A DNA stretch of 64,000 nucleotides. Source: Panorpa germanica (lineage: Eukaryota > Arthropoda > Insecta > Mecoptera > Panorpidae). Shown one piece after another: positions 1 to 13,577 of the stretch (position 1 is its first letter; every line of letters begins with the position of its first letter). Position numbers and translations under genes: made by a program. The DNA is taken from positions 11,532,001 to 11,596,000 of the forward strand of contig OY783216.1 in the NCBI GenBank assembly GCA_963678705.1, written 5' to 3'. The notes below the pieces were generated by a model. The model was not told the DNA's origin. It searched no databases and worked only from the letters and a program-made list of their open reading frames with translations.

Positions 1-84
1 GAAATATAACACTTTTCAAAGACCTGTACTTCCGAATCTAATATATTTTATTAGGGTTTTGAATTTAAATTATAGTTATGTATA

Positions 85-99
85 GTGTATACTATACAC
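85..99. other. 15-bp dyad in array A monomer
   Basis: gtgtatactatacac has perfect 7-bp arms (gtgtata and tatacac) around a single central base. It recurs in most monomers at the same phase. A subclass reads ggtgtattttatgcacac and has lost the symmetry; it appears in the monomers starting at 1284, 1821, 3649, 4186, 5268, 5626, 8342 and 8700, and in their copies at 10341, 10878, 12706 and 13243. The dyad could fold into a cruciform or bind a dimeric protein. No function is shown by the sequence. Confidence 0.85.
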
Positions 100-537
100 A
101 CGTTCAATTTTATTAAAAAATAAAGATGTATAAATTCTTTTTTTTCAGTTTATATATCAGCATGTTTACCTGCTCATATGAAATATAACACTTTTCAAAG
201 ACCTCTACTTCCAAATCTAATATATTTCATCAAGGTTTTGAATTTAAATTATAGTTATGTATAGTGTATACTATACACACGTTCAATTTTATTAAAAAAT
301 AAAGATGTATAATTTCTTTTATTTCAGTTTTTATATCAGCATGCTTACCTGTTCATATGAAATATAACACTTTTCAAAGACCTCTAGTTCCGAATTTAAT
401 ATATTTTATCAAAGTTTTGATTTTAAATTATAGTTATGTATAGTGTATACTATACACACGTTTAATTGTATTGAAAAGTAAAAATGTTTAATTTTTATTC
501 TTTAAGTTTTTATATCATCATGTTTACCTGTTCATAT

Positions 538-738
538 GAAATATAACACTTTTCAAAGACCTGTACTTTCGGATCTAATATATTTTAACAAGTTTTTGAG
601 TTTAAATTATTGTTATGTATAGTATATATACTATATACTATATATATATACTATACACACGTTAAATTTTATTAAAAAATAAAGATGTATAAGTTCTTTT
701 TTTTCAGTTTTAATATCAGCATGTTTACCTGTTCATAT
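538..738. repeat. TA-expanded 201-bp monomer
   Basis: The dyad region, normally tagtgtatactatac, is replaced by a longer alternating TA/ACTATA run, which accounts for the extra 22 bp. The same monomer class occurs at 2903-3103, 7596-7796, 9595-9795 and 11960-12160. The 2903 and 11960 copies also carry cacgatatatttt in place of cacgttaaatttt. Confidence 0.9.
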
Positions 739-917
739 GAAATATAACACTTTTCAAAGACCTCTAGTTCCGAATCTAATATAATTTATCAAGGTTTTGA
801 ATTTAAATTATAGTTATGTATAGTGTATACTATACACACGTTTAATTTTATTAAAAAATAAAAATGTATAATTTCTTTTTTTTCAGTTTTTATATCAGCA
901 TGTTTACCTGCTCATAT

Positions 918-1104
918 GAAATATAATACTTTTCAAAGACCTCTAGTTCCGAATCTAATATATTTTATCAAGGTTTTGAAGTTTTGAATTTAAATTATAG
1001 TTATGTATAGTGTATACTATACACACGTTTAATTTTATTTAAAAATAAAGATGTATAATTTTTATTCTTTGAGTTATTATATCACCATGTTTATTTGTGC
1101 GTAT
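918..1104. repeat. 187-bp monomer with 8-bp tandem duplication
   Basis: The segment ggttttgaa is followed by a second gttttgaa before the aatttaaatt palindrome, adding 8 bp. Other members begin at 2358, 3283, 4902, 7976, 9975, 11415 and 12340. In the 3283 and 12340 copies the second unit reads gttttaaa. Confidence 0.9.
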
Positions 1105-2902
1105 GAAATATAACACTTTTCAAAGACCTCTAGTTCCGAATCTAATATATTTTATCAAGGTTTTGAATTTAAATTATTGTTATGTATAGTGTATACTATA
1201 CACACGTTCAATTTTATTTAAAAATAAAGATGTATAATTTTTATGCTTTGAGTTATTATATCACCATGTTTATCTGTGCTTATGAAATATAACACTTTTC
1301 AAAGACCTCTAGTTCCGAATCTAATATATTTTATCAAGGTTTTGAATTTAAATTATAGTTATGTATGGTGTATTTTATGCACACGTTCAATTTTATTAAA
1401 AAATAAAGACGTATAATTTCTTTTTTTTCAGTTTTTATATCAGCATGTTTACCTGTTCATATGAAATATAACACTTTTCAAAAACCTCTACTTCCAAATC
1501 TAATATATTTCATCAAGGTTTTGAATTTAAATTATAGTTATGTATAGTGTATATTATACACCCGTTCAATTTTATTAAAAAATTAAGATGTATAATTTCT
1601 ATTTTTTAGGTTATTATATCACCATGTTTATCTGTGCGTATGAAATATAACACTTTTCAAAGACCTCTAGTTCCGAATCTAATATATTTTATCAATTTTT
1701 TGAATTTAAATTATTGTTATGTATAGTGTATACTATACACACGTTCAATTTTATTAAAAAATAAAGATGTATAATTTCTATTTTTTGAGTTATTATATCA
1801 CCATGTTTATCTGTGCGTATGAAATATAACACTTTTCAAAGACCTCTAGTTCCGAATCTAATATATTTTATCAAGGTTTTGAATTTAAATTATAGTTATG
1901 TATGGTGTATTTTATGCACACGTTCAATTTTAATAAAAAATAAAGATGTATAATTTCTTTTTTTTCAGTTTTTATATCAGCATGTTTACCTGTTCATATG
2001 AAATATAACACTTTTCAAAGACCTCTAGTTCCGAATCTAATATATTTTATCAAGGTTTTGAATTTAAATGATTGTTATGTATAGTGTATACTATACACAC
2101 GTTCAATTTTATTTAAAAAATAAAGATGTATAATTTCTTTTTTTTAAATTTTTATATCACCATGTTTATCTGTTCATATGAAATATAACACTTTCAAAGA
2201 CCTGTACTTCCGAATCTAATATATTTTATCAAGGTTTTGAATTTAAATTATAGTTATGTATAGTGTATACTATGCACACGTTCAATTTTATTAAAAAAAA
2301 GAGATGTATAATTTCTTTTTTTTCAGTTTTTATATCAGCATGTTTACCTGTTCATATGAAATATAACACTTTTCAAAGACCTCTAGTTCCGAATCTAATA
2401 TATTTTATCAAGGTTTTGAAGTTTTGAATTTAAATTATAGTTATGTATAGTGTATACTATACACACGTTCAATTTTATTTAAAAATAAAGATGTATAATT
2501 TCTTTTTTTTTAGTTTTTATATCAGCATGTTTACCTGTTCATATGAAATATAACACTTTTCAAAGACCTGTACTGCCGAATCTAATATATTTTATCAAGG
2601 TTTTGAATTTAAATTATTGTTATGTATAGTGTATACAATACACACGTTCAATTTTATTAAAAAATAAAGATGTATAATTTCTTTTTTTTAAATTTTTATA
2701 TCACCATGTTTATCTGTGCTTATGAAATATAACACTTTTCAAAGACCTCTAGTTCCGAATCTAATATATTTCATCAAGGTTTTGAATTTAAATTATAGTT
2801 ATGTATAGTGTATACTATACACACGTTTAATTGTATTAAAAAGTAAAAATGTTTAATTTTTATTCTTTGAGTTTTTATATCAGCATGTTTACTTGTTCAT
2901 AT

Positions 2903-4722
2903 GAAATATAACACTTTTCAAAGACCTGTACTTCCGGATCTAATATATTTTAACAAGTTTTTGAGTTTAAATTATTGTTATGTATAGTATATATACTATA
3001 TACTATATATATATACTATACACACGATATATTTTATTAAAAAATAAAGATGTATAAGTTCTTTTTTTTCAGTTTTAATATCAGCATGTTTACCTGTTCA
3101 TATGAAATATAACACTTTTCAAAGACCTCTAGTTCCGAATCTAATATAATTTATCAAGGTTTTGAATTTAAATTATAGTTATGTATAGTGTATACTATAC
3201 ACACGTTTAATTTTATTAAAAAATAAAGATGTATTATTTCTTTATTTTCAGTTTTTATATCAGCATGTTTACCTGCTCATATGAAATATAATACTTTTCA
3301 AAGACCTCTAGTTCCGAATCTAATATATTTTATCAAGGTTTTGAAGTTTTAAATTTAAATTATAGTTATGTATAGTGTATACTATACACACGTTTAATTT
3401 TATTTAAAAATAAAGATGTATAATTTTTATTCTTTAAGTTATTATATCACCATGTTTATCTGTGCGTATGAAATATAACACTTTTCAAAGACCTCTAGTT
3501 CCGAATCTAATATATTTTATCAAGGTTTTGAATTTAAATTATTGTTATGTATAGTGTATACTATACACACGTTCAATTTTATTTAAAAATAAAGATGTTT
3601 AATTTTTATGCTTTGAGTTATTATATCACCATGTTTATCTGTGCGTATGAAATATAACACTTTTCAAAGACCTCTAGTTCCGAATCTAATATATTTTATC
3701 AAGGTTTTGAATTTAAATTATAGTTATGTATGGTGTATTTTATGCACACGTTCAATTTTATTAAAAAATAAAGACGTATAATTTCTTTTTTTTCAGTTTT
3801 TATATCAGCATGTTTACCTGTTCATATGAAATATAACACTTTTCAAAAACCTCTACTTCCAAATCTAATATATTTCATCAAGGTTTTGAATTTAAATTAT
3901 AGTTATGTATAGTGTATACTATACACACGTTCAATTTTATTAAAAAATTAAGATGTATAATTTCTATTTTTTAGGTTATTATAGCACCATGTTTATCTGT
4001 GCGTATGAAATATAACACTTTTCAAAGACCTCTAGTTCCGAATCTAATATATTTTATCAATTTTTTGAATTTAAATTATTGTTATGTATAGTGTATACTA
4101 TACACACGTTCAATTTTATTAGAAAATAAAGATGTATAATTTCTATTTTTTGAGTTATTATATCACCATGTTTATCTGTGCGTATGAAATATAACACTTT
4201 TCAAAGACCTCTAGTTCCGAATCTAATATATTTTATCAAGGTTTTGAATTTAAATTATAGTTATGTATGGTGTATTTTATGCACACGTTCAATTTTAATA
4301 AAAAATAAAGATGTATAATTTCTTTTTTTTCAGTTTTTATATCAGCATGTTTACCTGTTCATATGAAATATAACACTTTTCAAAGACCTCTAGTTCCGAA
4401 TCTAATATATTTTATCAAGGTTTTGAATTTAAATGATTGTTATGTATAGTGTATACTATACACACGTTCAATTTTATTAAAAAAATAAAGATGTATAATT
4501 TATTTTTTTTTAATTTTTATATCACCATGTTTATCTGTTCATATGAAATATAACACTTTCAAAGACCTGTACTTCCGAATCTAATATATTTTATCAAGGT
4601 TTTGAATTTAAATTATAGTTATGTATAGTGTATACTATACACACGTTCAATTTTAATAAAAAAAAAAGATGTATAATTTCTTTTTTTTCAGTTTTTATAT
4701 CAGCATGTTTACCTGTTCATAT
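2903..4722. repeat. Nested ten-monomer block, copy 2
   Basis: Partner of 538-2357, also 1820 bp and with the same length series. After 4722 the order re-enters the block at its second monomer (4723 resembles 739, with aatataatttatc), so the third copy lacks the TA-expanded member. Confidence 0.8.
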
Positions 4723-5983
4723 GAAATATAACACTTTTCAAAGACCTCTAGTTCCGAATCTAATATAATTTATCAAGGTTTTGAATTTAAATTATAGTTA
4801 TGTATAGTGTATACTATACACACGTTTAATTTTATTAAAAAATAAAAATGTATAATTTCTTTTTTTTCAGTTTTTATATCAGCATGTTTACCTGCTTATA
4901 TGAAATATAATACTTTTCAAAGACCTCTAGTTCCGAATCTAATATATTTTATCAAGGTTTTGAAGTTTTGAATTTAAATTATAGTTATGTATAGTGTATA
5001 CTATACACACGTTCAATTTTATTTAAAAATAAAGATGTATAATTTTTATTCTTTGAGTTATTATATCACCATGTTTATCTGTGCGTATGAAATATAACAC
5101 TTTTCAAAGACCTCTAGTTCCGAATCTAATATATTTTATCAAGGTTTTGAATTTAAATTATTGTTATGTATAGTGTATACTATACACACGTTCAATTTTA
5201 TTTAAAAATAAAGATGTATAATTTTTATGCTTTGAGTTATTATATCACCATGTTTATCTGTGCGTATGAAATATAACACTTTTCAAAGACCTCTAGTTCC
5301 GAATCTAATATATTTTATCAAGGTTTTGAATTTAAATTATAGTTATGTATGGTGTATTTTATGCACACGTTCAATTTTATTAAAAAATAAAGACGTATAA
5401 TTTTTTTTTTTTTAGTTTTTATATCAGCATGTTTACCTGTTCATATGAAATATAACACTTTTCAAAGACCTTTAGTTCCGAATCTAATATATTTTATCAA
5501 GGTTTTGAATTTAAATGATTGTTATGTATAGTGTATACTATACACACGTTCAATTTTATTAAAAAATAAAGATGTATAATTTCTTTTTTTTTATTTTTTA
5601 TATCACCATGTTTATCTGTTCATATCAAATATAACACTTTTCAAGGGCCTGTACTTCCGAATCTAATATATTTTATCAAGGTTTTGAATTTAAATTATAG
5701 TTATGTATGGTGTATTTTATGCACACGTTCAATTTTATTAAAAAATAAAGATGTATAATTTCTTTTTTTTCTGTTTTTATATCAGCATGTTGACCTGTTC
5801 ATATGAAATATAACATTTTTCAAAGACCTCTAGTTCCGAATCTAATATATTTCATCAAGGTTTTGAATTTAAATTATAGTTAAGTATAGTGTATACTATA
5901 CACACGTTCAATTTTATTAAAAAATAAAGATGCATAATTTCTTTTTTTTTAGTTTTTATATCAGCATGTTTACCTGTTCATAT
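4723..5983. repeat. Nested seven-monomer block, copy 1
   Basis: Seven monomers (1261 bp) that recur at 7797-9057 with offset 3074. Shared rare variants include a monomer opening with caaatataacac instead of gaaatataacac (5626 and 8700), the gggcctgtacttcc segment, and taacatttttcaaag in the last monomer (5805 and 8879). Confidence 0.8.
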
Positions 5984-7796
5984 GAAATATAACACTTTTC
6001 AAAGACCTGTACTTCCGAATCTAATATATTTTATTAAGGTTTTGAATTTAAATTATAGTTATGTATAGTGTATACTATACACACGTTCAATTTTATTAAA
6101 AAATAAAGATGTATAAATTCTTTTTTTTCAGTTTATATATCAGCATGTTTACCTGCTCATATGAAATATAACACTTTTCAAAGACCTGTACTTCCGAATC
6201 TAATATATTTTATTAAGGTTTTGAATTTAAATTATTGTTATGTATAGTGTATACTATACACACGTTTAATTTTATTAAAAAATAAAGATGTATAATTTCC
6301 CTTTTTTGAGTTTTTACATTACCATGTTTATCTGTGCGTATGAAATATAACACTTTTCAAAGACCTCTAGTTCCGAGTCTAATATATTTTATCAAGGTTT
6401 TGAATTTAAATTATAGTTATGTATAGTGTATATTATACACACGTTTAATTTTATTGAAAAATAAAGATGTATAAATTCTTCTTTTTCAGTTTTTATATCA
6501 GCATGTTTACCTGTTTATATGAAATATAACACTTTTCAAAAACCTCTACTTCCAAATCTAATATATTTCATCAAGGTTTTGAATTTAAATTATAGTTATG
6601 TATAGTGTATACTATACACACGTTCAATTTTATTAAAAAATAAAGATGTATAATTTCTTTTATTTCAGTTTTTATATCAGCATGCTTACCTGCTCATATG
6701 AAATATAATACTTTTCAAAGACCTCTAGTTCCGAATCTAATATATTTTATCAAGGTTTTGAATTTAAATTATAGTTATGTATGGTGTATACTATACACAC
6801 GTTCAATTTTATTAAAAAATTAAGATGTATAATTTCTATTTTTTAGGTTATTATATCACCATGTTTATCTGTGCGTATGAAATATAACACTTTTCAAAGA
6901 CCTCTAGTTCCGAATCTAATATATTTTATCAATTTTTTGAATTTAAATTATTGTTATGTATAGTGTATACTATACACACGTTCAATTTTATTAAAAAATA
7001 AAGATGTATAATTTCTATTTTTTGAGTTTTTACATTACCATGTTTATCTGTGCGTATGAAATATAACACTTTTCAAAGACCTCTAGTTCCGAGTCTAATA
7101 TATTTTATCAAGGTTTTGAATTTAAATTATAGTTATGTATAGTGTATATTATACACACGTTTAATTTTATTGAAAAATAAAGATGTATAAATTCTTTTTT
7201 TTCAGTTTTTATATCAGCATGTTTACCTGTTCATATGAAATATAACACTTTTCAAAGACCTCTAGTTCCGAATCTAATATATTTTATCAAGGTTTTGAAT
7301 TTAAATGATTGTTATGTATAGTGTATACTATACACACGTTCAATTTTATTTAAAAAATAAAGATGTATAAGTTCTTTTTTTTCAGTTTTAATATCAGCAT
7401 GTTTACGTGTTCATATGAAATATAACACTTTTCAAAGACCTCTAGTTCCGAATCTAATATAATTTATCAAGGTTTTGAATTTAAATTATAGTTATGTATA
7501 GTGTATACTATACACACGTTCAATTTTATTAAAAAAAAGAGATGTATAATTTCTTTTTTTTCAGTTTTTATATCAGCATGTTTACCTGTTCATATGAAAT
7601 ATAACACTTTTCAAAGACCTGTACTTCCGGATCTAATATATTTTAACAAGTTTTTGAGTTTAAATTATTGTTATGTATAGTATATATACTATATACTATA
7701 TATATATACTATACACACGTTAAATTTTATTAAAAAATAAAGATGTATAAGTTCTTTTTTTTCAGTTTTAATATCAGCATGTTTACGTGTTCATAT

Positions 7797-9057
7797 GAAA
7801 TATAACACTTTTCAAAGACCTCTAGTTCCGAATCTAATATAATTTATCAAGGTTTTGAATTTAAATTATAGTTATGTATAGTGTATACTATACACACGTT
7901 TAATTTTATTAAAAAATAAAGATGTATTATTTCTTTTTTTTCAGTTTTTATATCAGCATGTTTACCTGCTTATATGAAATATAATACTTTTCAAAGACCT
8001 CTAGTTCCGAATCTAATATATTTTATCAAGGTTTTGAAGTTTTGAATTTAAATTATAGTTATGTATAGTGTATACTATACACACGTTCAATTTTATTTAA
8101 AAATAAAGATGTATAATTTTTATTCTTTGAGTTATTATATCACCATGTTTATCTGTGCGTATGAAATATAACACTTTTCAAAGACCTCTAGTTCCGAATC
8201 TAATATATTTTATCAAGGTTTTGAATTTAAATTATTGTTATGTATAGTGTATACTATACACACGTTCAATTTTATTTAAAAATAAAGATGTATAATTTTT
8301 ATGCTTTGAGTTATTATATCACCATGTTTATCTGTGCGTATGAAATATAACACTTTTCAAAGACCTCTAGTTCCGAATCTAATATATTTTATCAAGGTTT
8401 TGAATTTAAATTATAGTTATGTATGGTGTATTTTATGCACACGTTCAATTTTATTAAAAAATAAAGACGTATAATTATTTTTTTTTTAGTTTTTATATCA
8501 GCATGTTTACCTGTTCATATGAAATATAACACTTTTCAAAGACCTCTAGTTCCGAATCTAATATATTTTATCAAGGTTTTGAATTTAAATGATTGTTATG
8601 TATAGTGTATACTATACACACGTTCAATTTTATTAAAAAATAAAGTTGTATAATTTCTTTTTTTTTATTTTTTATATCACCATGTTTATCTGTTCATATC
8701 AAATATAACACTTTTTAAGGGCCTGTACTTCCGAATCTAATATATTTTATCAAGGTTTTGAATTTAAATTATAGTTATGTATGGTGTATTTTATGCACAC
8801 GTTCAATTTTATTAAAAAATAAAGATGTATAATTTCTTTTTTTTCTGTTTTTATATCAGCATGTTGACCTGTTCATATGAAATATAACATTTTTCAAAGA
8901 CCTCTAGTTCCGAATCTAATATATTTCATCAAGGTTTTGAATTTAAATTATAGTTAAGTATAGTGTATACTATACACACGTTCAATTTTATTAAAAAATA
9001 AAGATGCATAATTTCTTTTTTTTTAGTTTTTATATCAGCATGTTTACCTGTTCATAT
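7797..9057. repeat. Nested seven-monomer block, copy 2
   Basis: Partner of 4723-5983, differing at scattered bases such as ctctagttcc against ctttagttcc. It ends at the boundary where the second copy of the 9057-bp unit begins. Confidence 0.8.
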
Positions 9058-12000
9058 GAAATATAACACTTTTCAAAGACCTGTACTTCCGAATCTAATA
9101 TATTTTATTAGGGTTTTGAATTTAAATTATAGTTATGTATAGTGTATACTATACACACGTTCAATTTTATTAAAAAATAAAGATGTATAAATTCTTTTTT
9201 TTCAGTTTATATATCAGCATGTTTACCTGCTCATATGAAATATAACACTTTTCAAAGACCTCTACTTCCAAATCTAATATATTTCATCAAGGTTTTGAAT
9301 TTAAATTATAGTTATGTATAGTGTATACTATACACACGTTCAATTTTATTAAAAAATAAAGATGTATAATTTCTTTTATTTCAGTTTTTATATCAGCATG
9401 CTTACCTGTTCATATGAAATATAACACTTTTCAAAGACCTCTAGTTCCGAATTTAATATATTTTATCAAAGTTTTGATTTTAAATTATAGTTATGTATAG
9501 TGTATACTATACACACGTTTAATTGTATTGAAAAGTAAAAATGTTTAATTTTTATTCTTTAAGTTTTTATATCATCATGTTTACCTGTTCATATGAAATA
9601 TAACACTTTTCAAAGACCTGTACTTTCGGATCTAATATATTTTAACAAGTTTTTGAGTTTAAATTATTGTTATGTATAGTATATATACTATATACTATAT
9701 ATATATACTATACACACGTTAAATTTTATTAAAAAATAAAGATGTATAAGTTCTTTTTTTTCAGTTTTAATATCAGCATGTTTACCTGTTCATATGAAAT
9801 ATAACACTTTTCAAAGACCTCTAGTTCCGAATCTAATATAATTTATCAAGGTTTTGAATTTAAATTATAGTTATGTATAGTGTATACTATACACACGTTT
9901 AATTTTATTAAAAAATAAAAATGTATAATTTCTTTTTTTTCAGTTTTTATATCAGCATGTTTACCTGCTCATATGAAATATAATACTTTTCAAAGACCTC
10001 TAGTTCCGAATCTAATATATTTTATCAAGGTTTTGAAGTTTTGAATTTAAATTATAGTTATGTATAGTGTATACTATACACACGTTTAATTTTATTTAAA
10101 AATAAAGATGTATAATTTTTATTCTTTGAGTTATTATATCACCATGTTTATTTGTGCGTATGAAATATAACACTTTTCAAAGACCTCTAGTTCCGAATCT
10201 AATATATTTTATCAAGGTTTTGAATTTAAATTATTGTTATGTATAGTGTATACTATACACACGTTCAATTTTATTTAAAAATAAAGATGTATAATTTTTA
10301 TGCTTTGAGTTATTATATCACCATGTTTATCTGTGCTTATGAAATATAACACTTTTCAAAGACCTCTAGTTCCGAATCTAATATATTTTATCAAGGTTTT
10401 GAATTTAAATTATAGTTATGTATGGTGTATTTTATGCACACGTTCAATTTTATTAAAAAATAAAGACGTATAATTTCTTTTTTTTCAGTTTTTATATCAG
10501 CATGTTTACCTGTTCATATGAAATATAACACTTTTCAAAAACCTCTACTTCCAAATCTAATATATTTCATCAAGGTTTTGAATTTAAATTATAGTTATGT
10601 ATAGTGTATATTATACACCCGTTCAATTTTATTAAAAAATTAAGATGTATAATTTCTATTTTTTAGGTTATTATATCACCATGTTTATCTGTGCGTATGA
10701 AATATAACACTTTTCAAAGACCTCTAGTTCCGAATCTAATATATTTTATCAATTTTTTGAATTTAAATTATTGTTATGTATAGTGTATACTATACACACG
10801 TTCAATTTTATTAAAAAATAAAGATGTATAATTTCTATTTTTTGAGTTATTATATCACCATGTTTATCTGTGCGTATGAAATATAACACTTTTCAAAGAC
10901 CTCTAGTTCCGAATCTAATATATTTTATCAAGGTTTTGAATTTAAATTATAGTTATGTATGGTGTATTTTATGCACACGTTCAATTTTAATAAAAAATAA
11001 AGATGTATAATTTCTTTTTTTTCAGTTTTTATATCAGCATGTTTACCTGTTCATATGAAATATAACACTTTTCAAAGACCTCTAGTTCCGAATCTAATAT
11101 ATTTTATCAAGGTTTTGAATTTAAATGATTGTTATGTATAGTGTATACTATACACACGTTCAATTTTATTTAAAAAATAAAGATGTATAATTTCTTTTTT
11201 TTAAATTTTTATATCACCATGTTTATCTGTTCATATGAAATATAACACTTTCAAAGACCTGTACTTCCGAATCTAATATATTTTATCAAGGTTTTGAATT
11301 TAAATTATAGTTATGTATAGTGTATACTATGCACACGTTCAATTTTATTAAAAAAAAGAGATGTATAATTTCTTTTTTTTCAGTTTTTATATCAGCATGT
11401 TTACCTGTTCATATGAAATATAACACTTTTCAAAGACCTCTAGTTCCGAATCTAATATATTTTATCAAGGTTTTGAAGTTTTGAATTTAAATTATAGTTA
11501 TGTATAGTGTATACTATACACACGTTCAATTTTATTTAAAAATAAAGATGTATAATTTCTTTTTTTTTAGTTTTTATATCAGCATGTTTACCTGTTCATA
11601 TGAAATATAACACTTTTCAAAGACCTGTACTGCCGAATCTAATATATTTTATCAAGGTTTTGAATTTAAATTATTGTTATGTATAGTGTATACAATACAC
11701 ACGTTCAATTTTATTAAAAAATAAAGATGTATAATTTCTTTTTTTTAAATTTTTATATCACCATGTTTATCTGTGCTTATGAAATATAACACTTTTCAAA
11801 GACCTCTAGTTCCGAATCTAATATATTTCATCAAGGTTTTGAATTTAAATTATAGTTATGTATAGTGTATACTATACACACGTTTAATTGTATTAAAAAG
11901 TAAAAATGTTTAATTTTTATTCTTTGAGTTTTTATATCAGCATGTTTACTTGTTCATATGAAATATAACACTTTTCAAAGACCTGTACTTCCGGATCTAA

Positions 12001-13577
12001 TATATTTTAACAAGTTTTTGAGTTTAAATTATTGTTATGTATAGTATATATACTATATACTATATATATATACTATACACACGATATATTTTATTAAAAA
12101 ATAAAGATGTATAAGTTCTTTTTTTTCAGTTTTAATATCAGCATGTTTACCTGTTCATATGAAATATAACACTTTTCAAAGACCTCTAGTTCCGAATCTA
12201 ATATAATTTATCAAGGTTTTGAATTTAAATTATAGTTATGTATAGTGTATACTATACACACGTTTAATTTTATTAAAAAATAAAGATGTATTATTTCTTT
12301 ATTTTCAGTTTTTATATCAGCATGTTTACCTGCTCATATGAAATATAATACTTTTCAAAGACCTCTAGTTCCGAATCTAATATATTTTATCAAGGTTTTG
12401 AAGTTTTAAATTTAAATTATAGTTATGTATAGTGTATACTATACACACGTTTAATTTTATTTAAAAATAAAGATGTATAATTTTTATTCTTTAAGTTATT
12501 ATATCACCATGTTTATCTGTGCGTATGAAATATAACACTTTTCAAAGACCTCTAGTTCCGAATCTAATATATTTTATCAAGGTTTTGAATTTAAATTATT
12601 GTTATGTATAGTGTATACTATACACACGTTCAATTTTATTTAAAAATAAAGATGTTTAATTTTTATGCTTTGAGTTATTATATCACCATGTTTATCTGTG
12701 CGTATGAAATATAACACTTTTCAAAGACCTCTAGTTCCGAATCTAATATATTTTATCAAGGTTTTGAATTTAAATTATAGTTATGTATGGTGTATTTTAT
12801 GCACACGTTCAATTTTATTAAAAAATAAAGACGTATAATTTCTTTTTTTTCAGTTTTTATATCAGCATGTTTACCTGTTCATATGAAATATAACACTTTT
12901 CAAAAACCTCTACTTCCAAATCTAATATATTTCATCAAGGTTTTGAATTTAAATTATAGTTATGTATAGTGTATACTATACACACGTTCAATTTTATTAA
13001 AAAATTAAGATGTATAATTTCTATTTTTTAGGTTATTATAGCACCATGTTTATCTGTGCGTATGAAATATAACACTTTTCAAAGACCTCTAGTTCCGAAT
13101 CTAATATATTTTATCAATTTTTTGAATTTAAATTATTGTTATGTATAGTGTATACTATACACACGTTCAATTTTATTAGAAAATAAAGATGTATAATTTC
13201 TATTTTTTGAGTTATTATATCACCATGTTTATCTGTGCGTATGAAATATAACACTTTTCAAAGACCTCTAGTTCCGAATCTAATATATTTTATCAAGGTT
13301 TTGAATTTAAATTATAGTTATGTATGGTGTATTTTATGCACACGTTCAATTTTAATAAAAAATAAAGATGTATAATTTCTTTTTTTTCAGTTTTTATATC
13401 AGCATGTTTACCTGTTCATATGAAATATAACACTTTTCAAAGACCTCTAGTTCCGAATCTAATATATTTTATCAAGGTTTTGAATTTAAATGATTGTTAT
13501 GTATAGTGTATACTATACACACGTTCAATTTTATTAAAAAAATAAAGATGTATAATTTATTTTTTTTTAATTTTTAT
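9058..13577. repeat. Array A higher-order repeat, copy 2 (partial, cut by gap)
   Basis: Matches 1-4520 at a constant offset of 9057 from its first base to the last base before the gap. The tattagggttttg variant of monomer 1, the TA-expanded monomer (538 to 9595), the rare cccgttcaa variant (1561 to 10618) and the final T-tract before the gap all line up. I found no substitution or net indel in the stretches I compared, although neighbouring monomers within a copy differ readily. About 24.9 of 50 monomers are present. Confidence 0.92.

Larger units (their letters stand above)
538..2357. repeat. Nested ten-monomer block, copy 1
   Basis: Ten monomers with the length order 201, 179, 187, 179 x5, 180, 178. 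The same order and most diagnostic variants recur at 2903-4722, offset 2365. This is an older duplication inside the 50-monomer unit. The two blocks have diverged, for example cccgttcaa at 1561 against cacgttcaa in the partner. Confidence 0.8.
1..9057. repeat. Array A higher-order repeat, copy 1 (50 monomers)
   Basis: Counting monomer starts from 1 to 9058 gives exactly 50 monomers. The next base begins a copy of the same variant order. Individual monomers inside the unit differ from one another at many positions, while the unit as a whole recurs almost unchanged, which defines a higher-order repeat. The phase is set only by the window edge, so the true start of the unit is arbitrary. Length variants sit at fixed ranks: 201 bp at 538, 2903 and 7596; 187 bp at 918, 2358, 3283, 4902 and 7976. 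Confidence 0.92.
1..13577. repeat. Satellite array A, ~179-bp monomer tandem array
   Basis: Head-to-tail array of 75 monomers (the last cut by the gap). I phased each monomer at gaaatataacac, usually preceded by the palindrome ttcatatgaa or by the variant gcgtatgaa. Most monomers are 179 bp; 178, 180, 187 and 201-bp forms recur at fixed places. In order, a monomer contains the start motif, a variable gacctct/gacctgt segment, aatttaaatt, a dyad around gtgtatactatacac, an A-rich stretch with aataaag, a T-tract, and atatca(g/c)catgttta. Every copy has the same orientation. There is no open frame of note and no resemblance to a gene. Known satellites of this size are typical centromeric or pericentromeric repeats, but the sequence alone does not prove that role. 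Confidence 0.97.

Noticed and set aside
120..160. T-tract followed by cag in array A, like a 3' splice site, and aataaa-like words
   Set aside because: Expected by chance in such A+T-rich sequence, repeated in every monomer and without any exon-like frame beside it.
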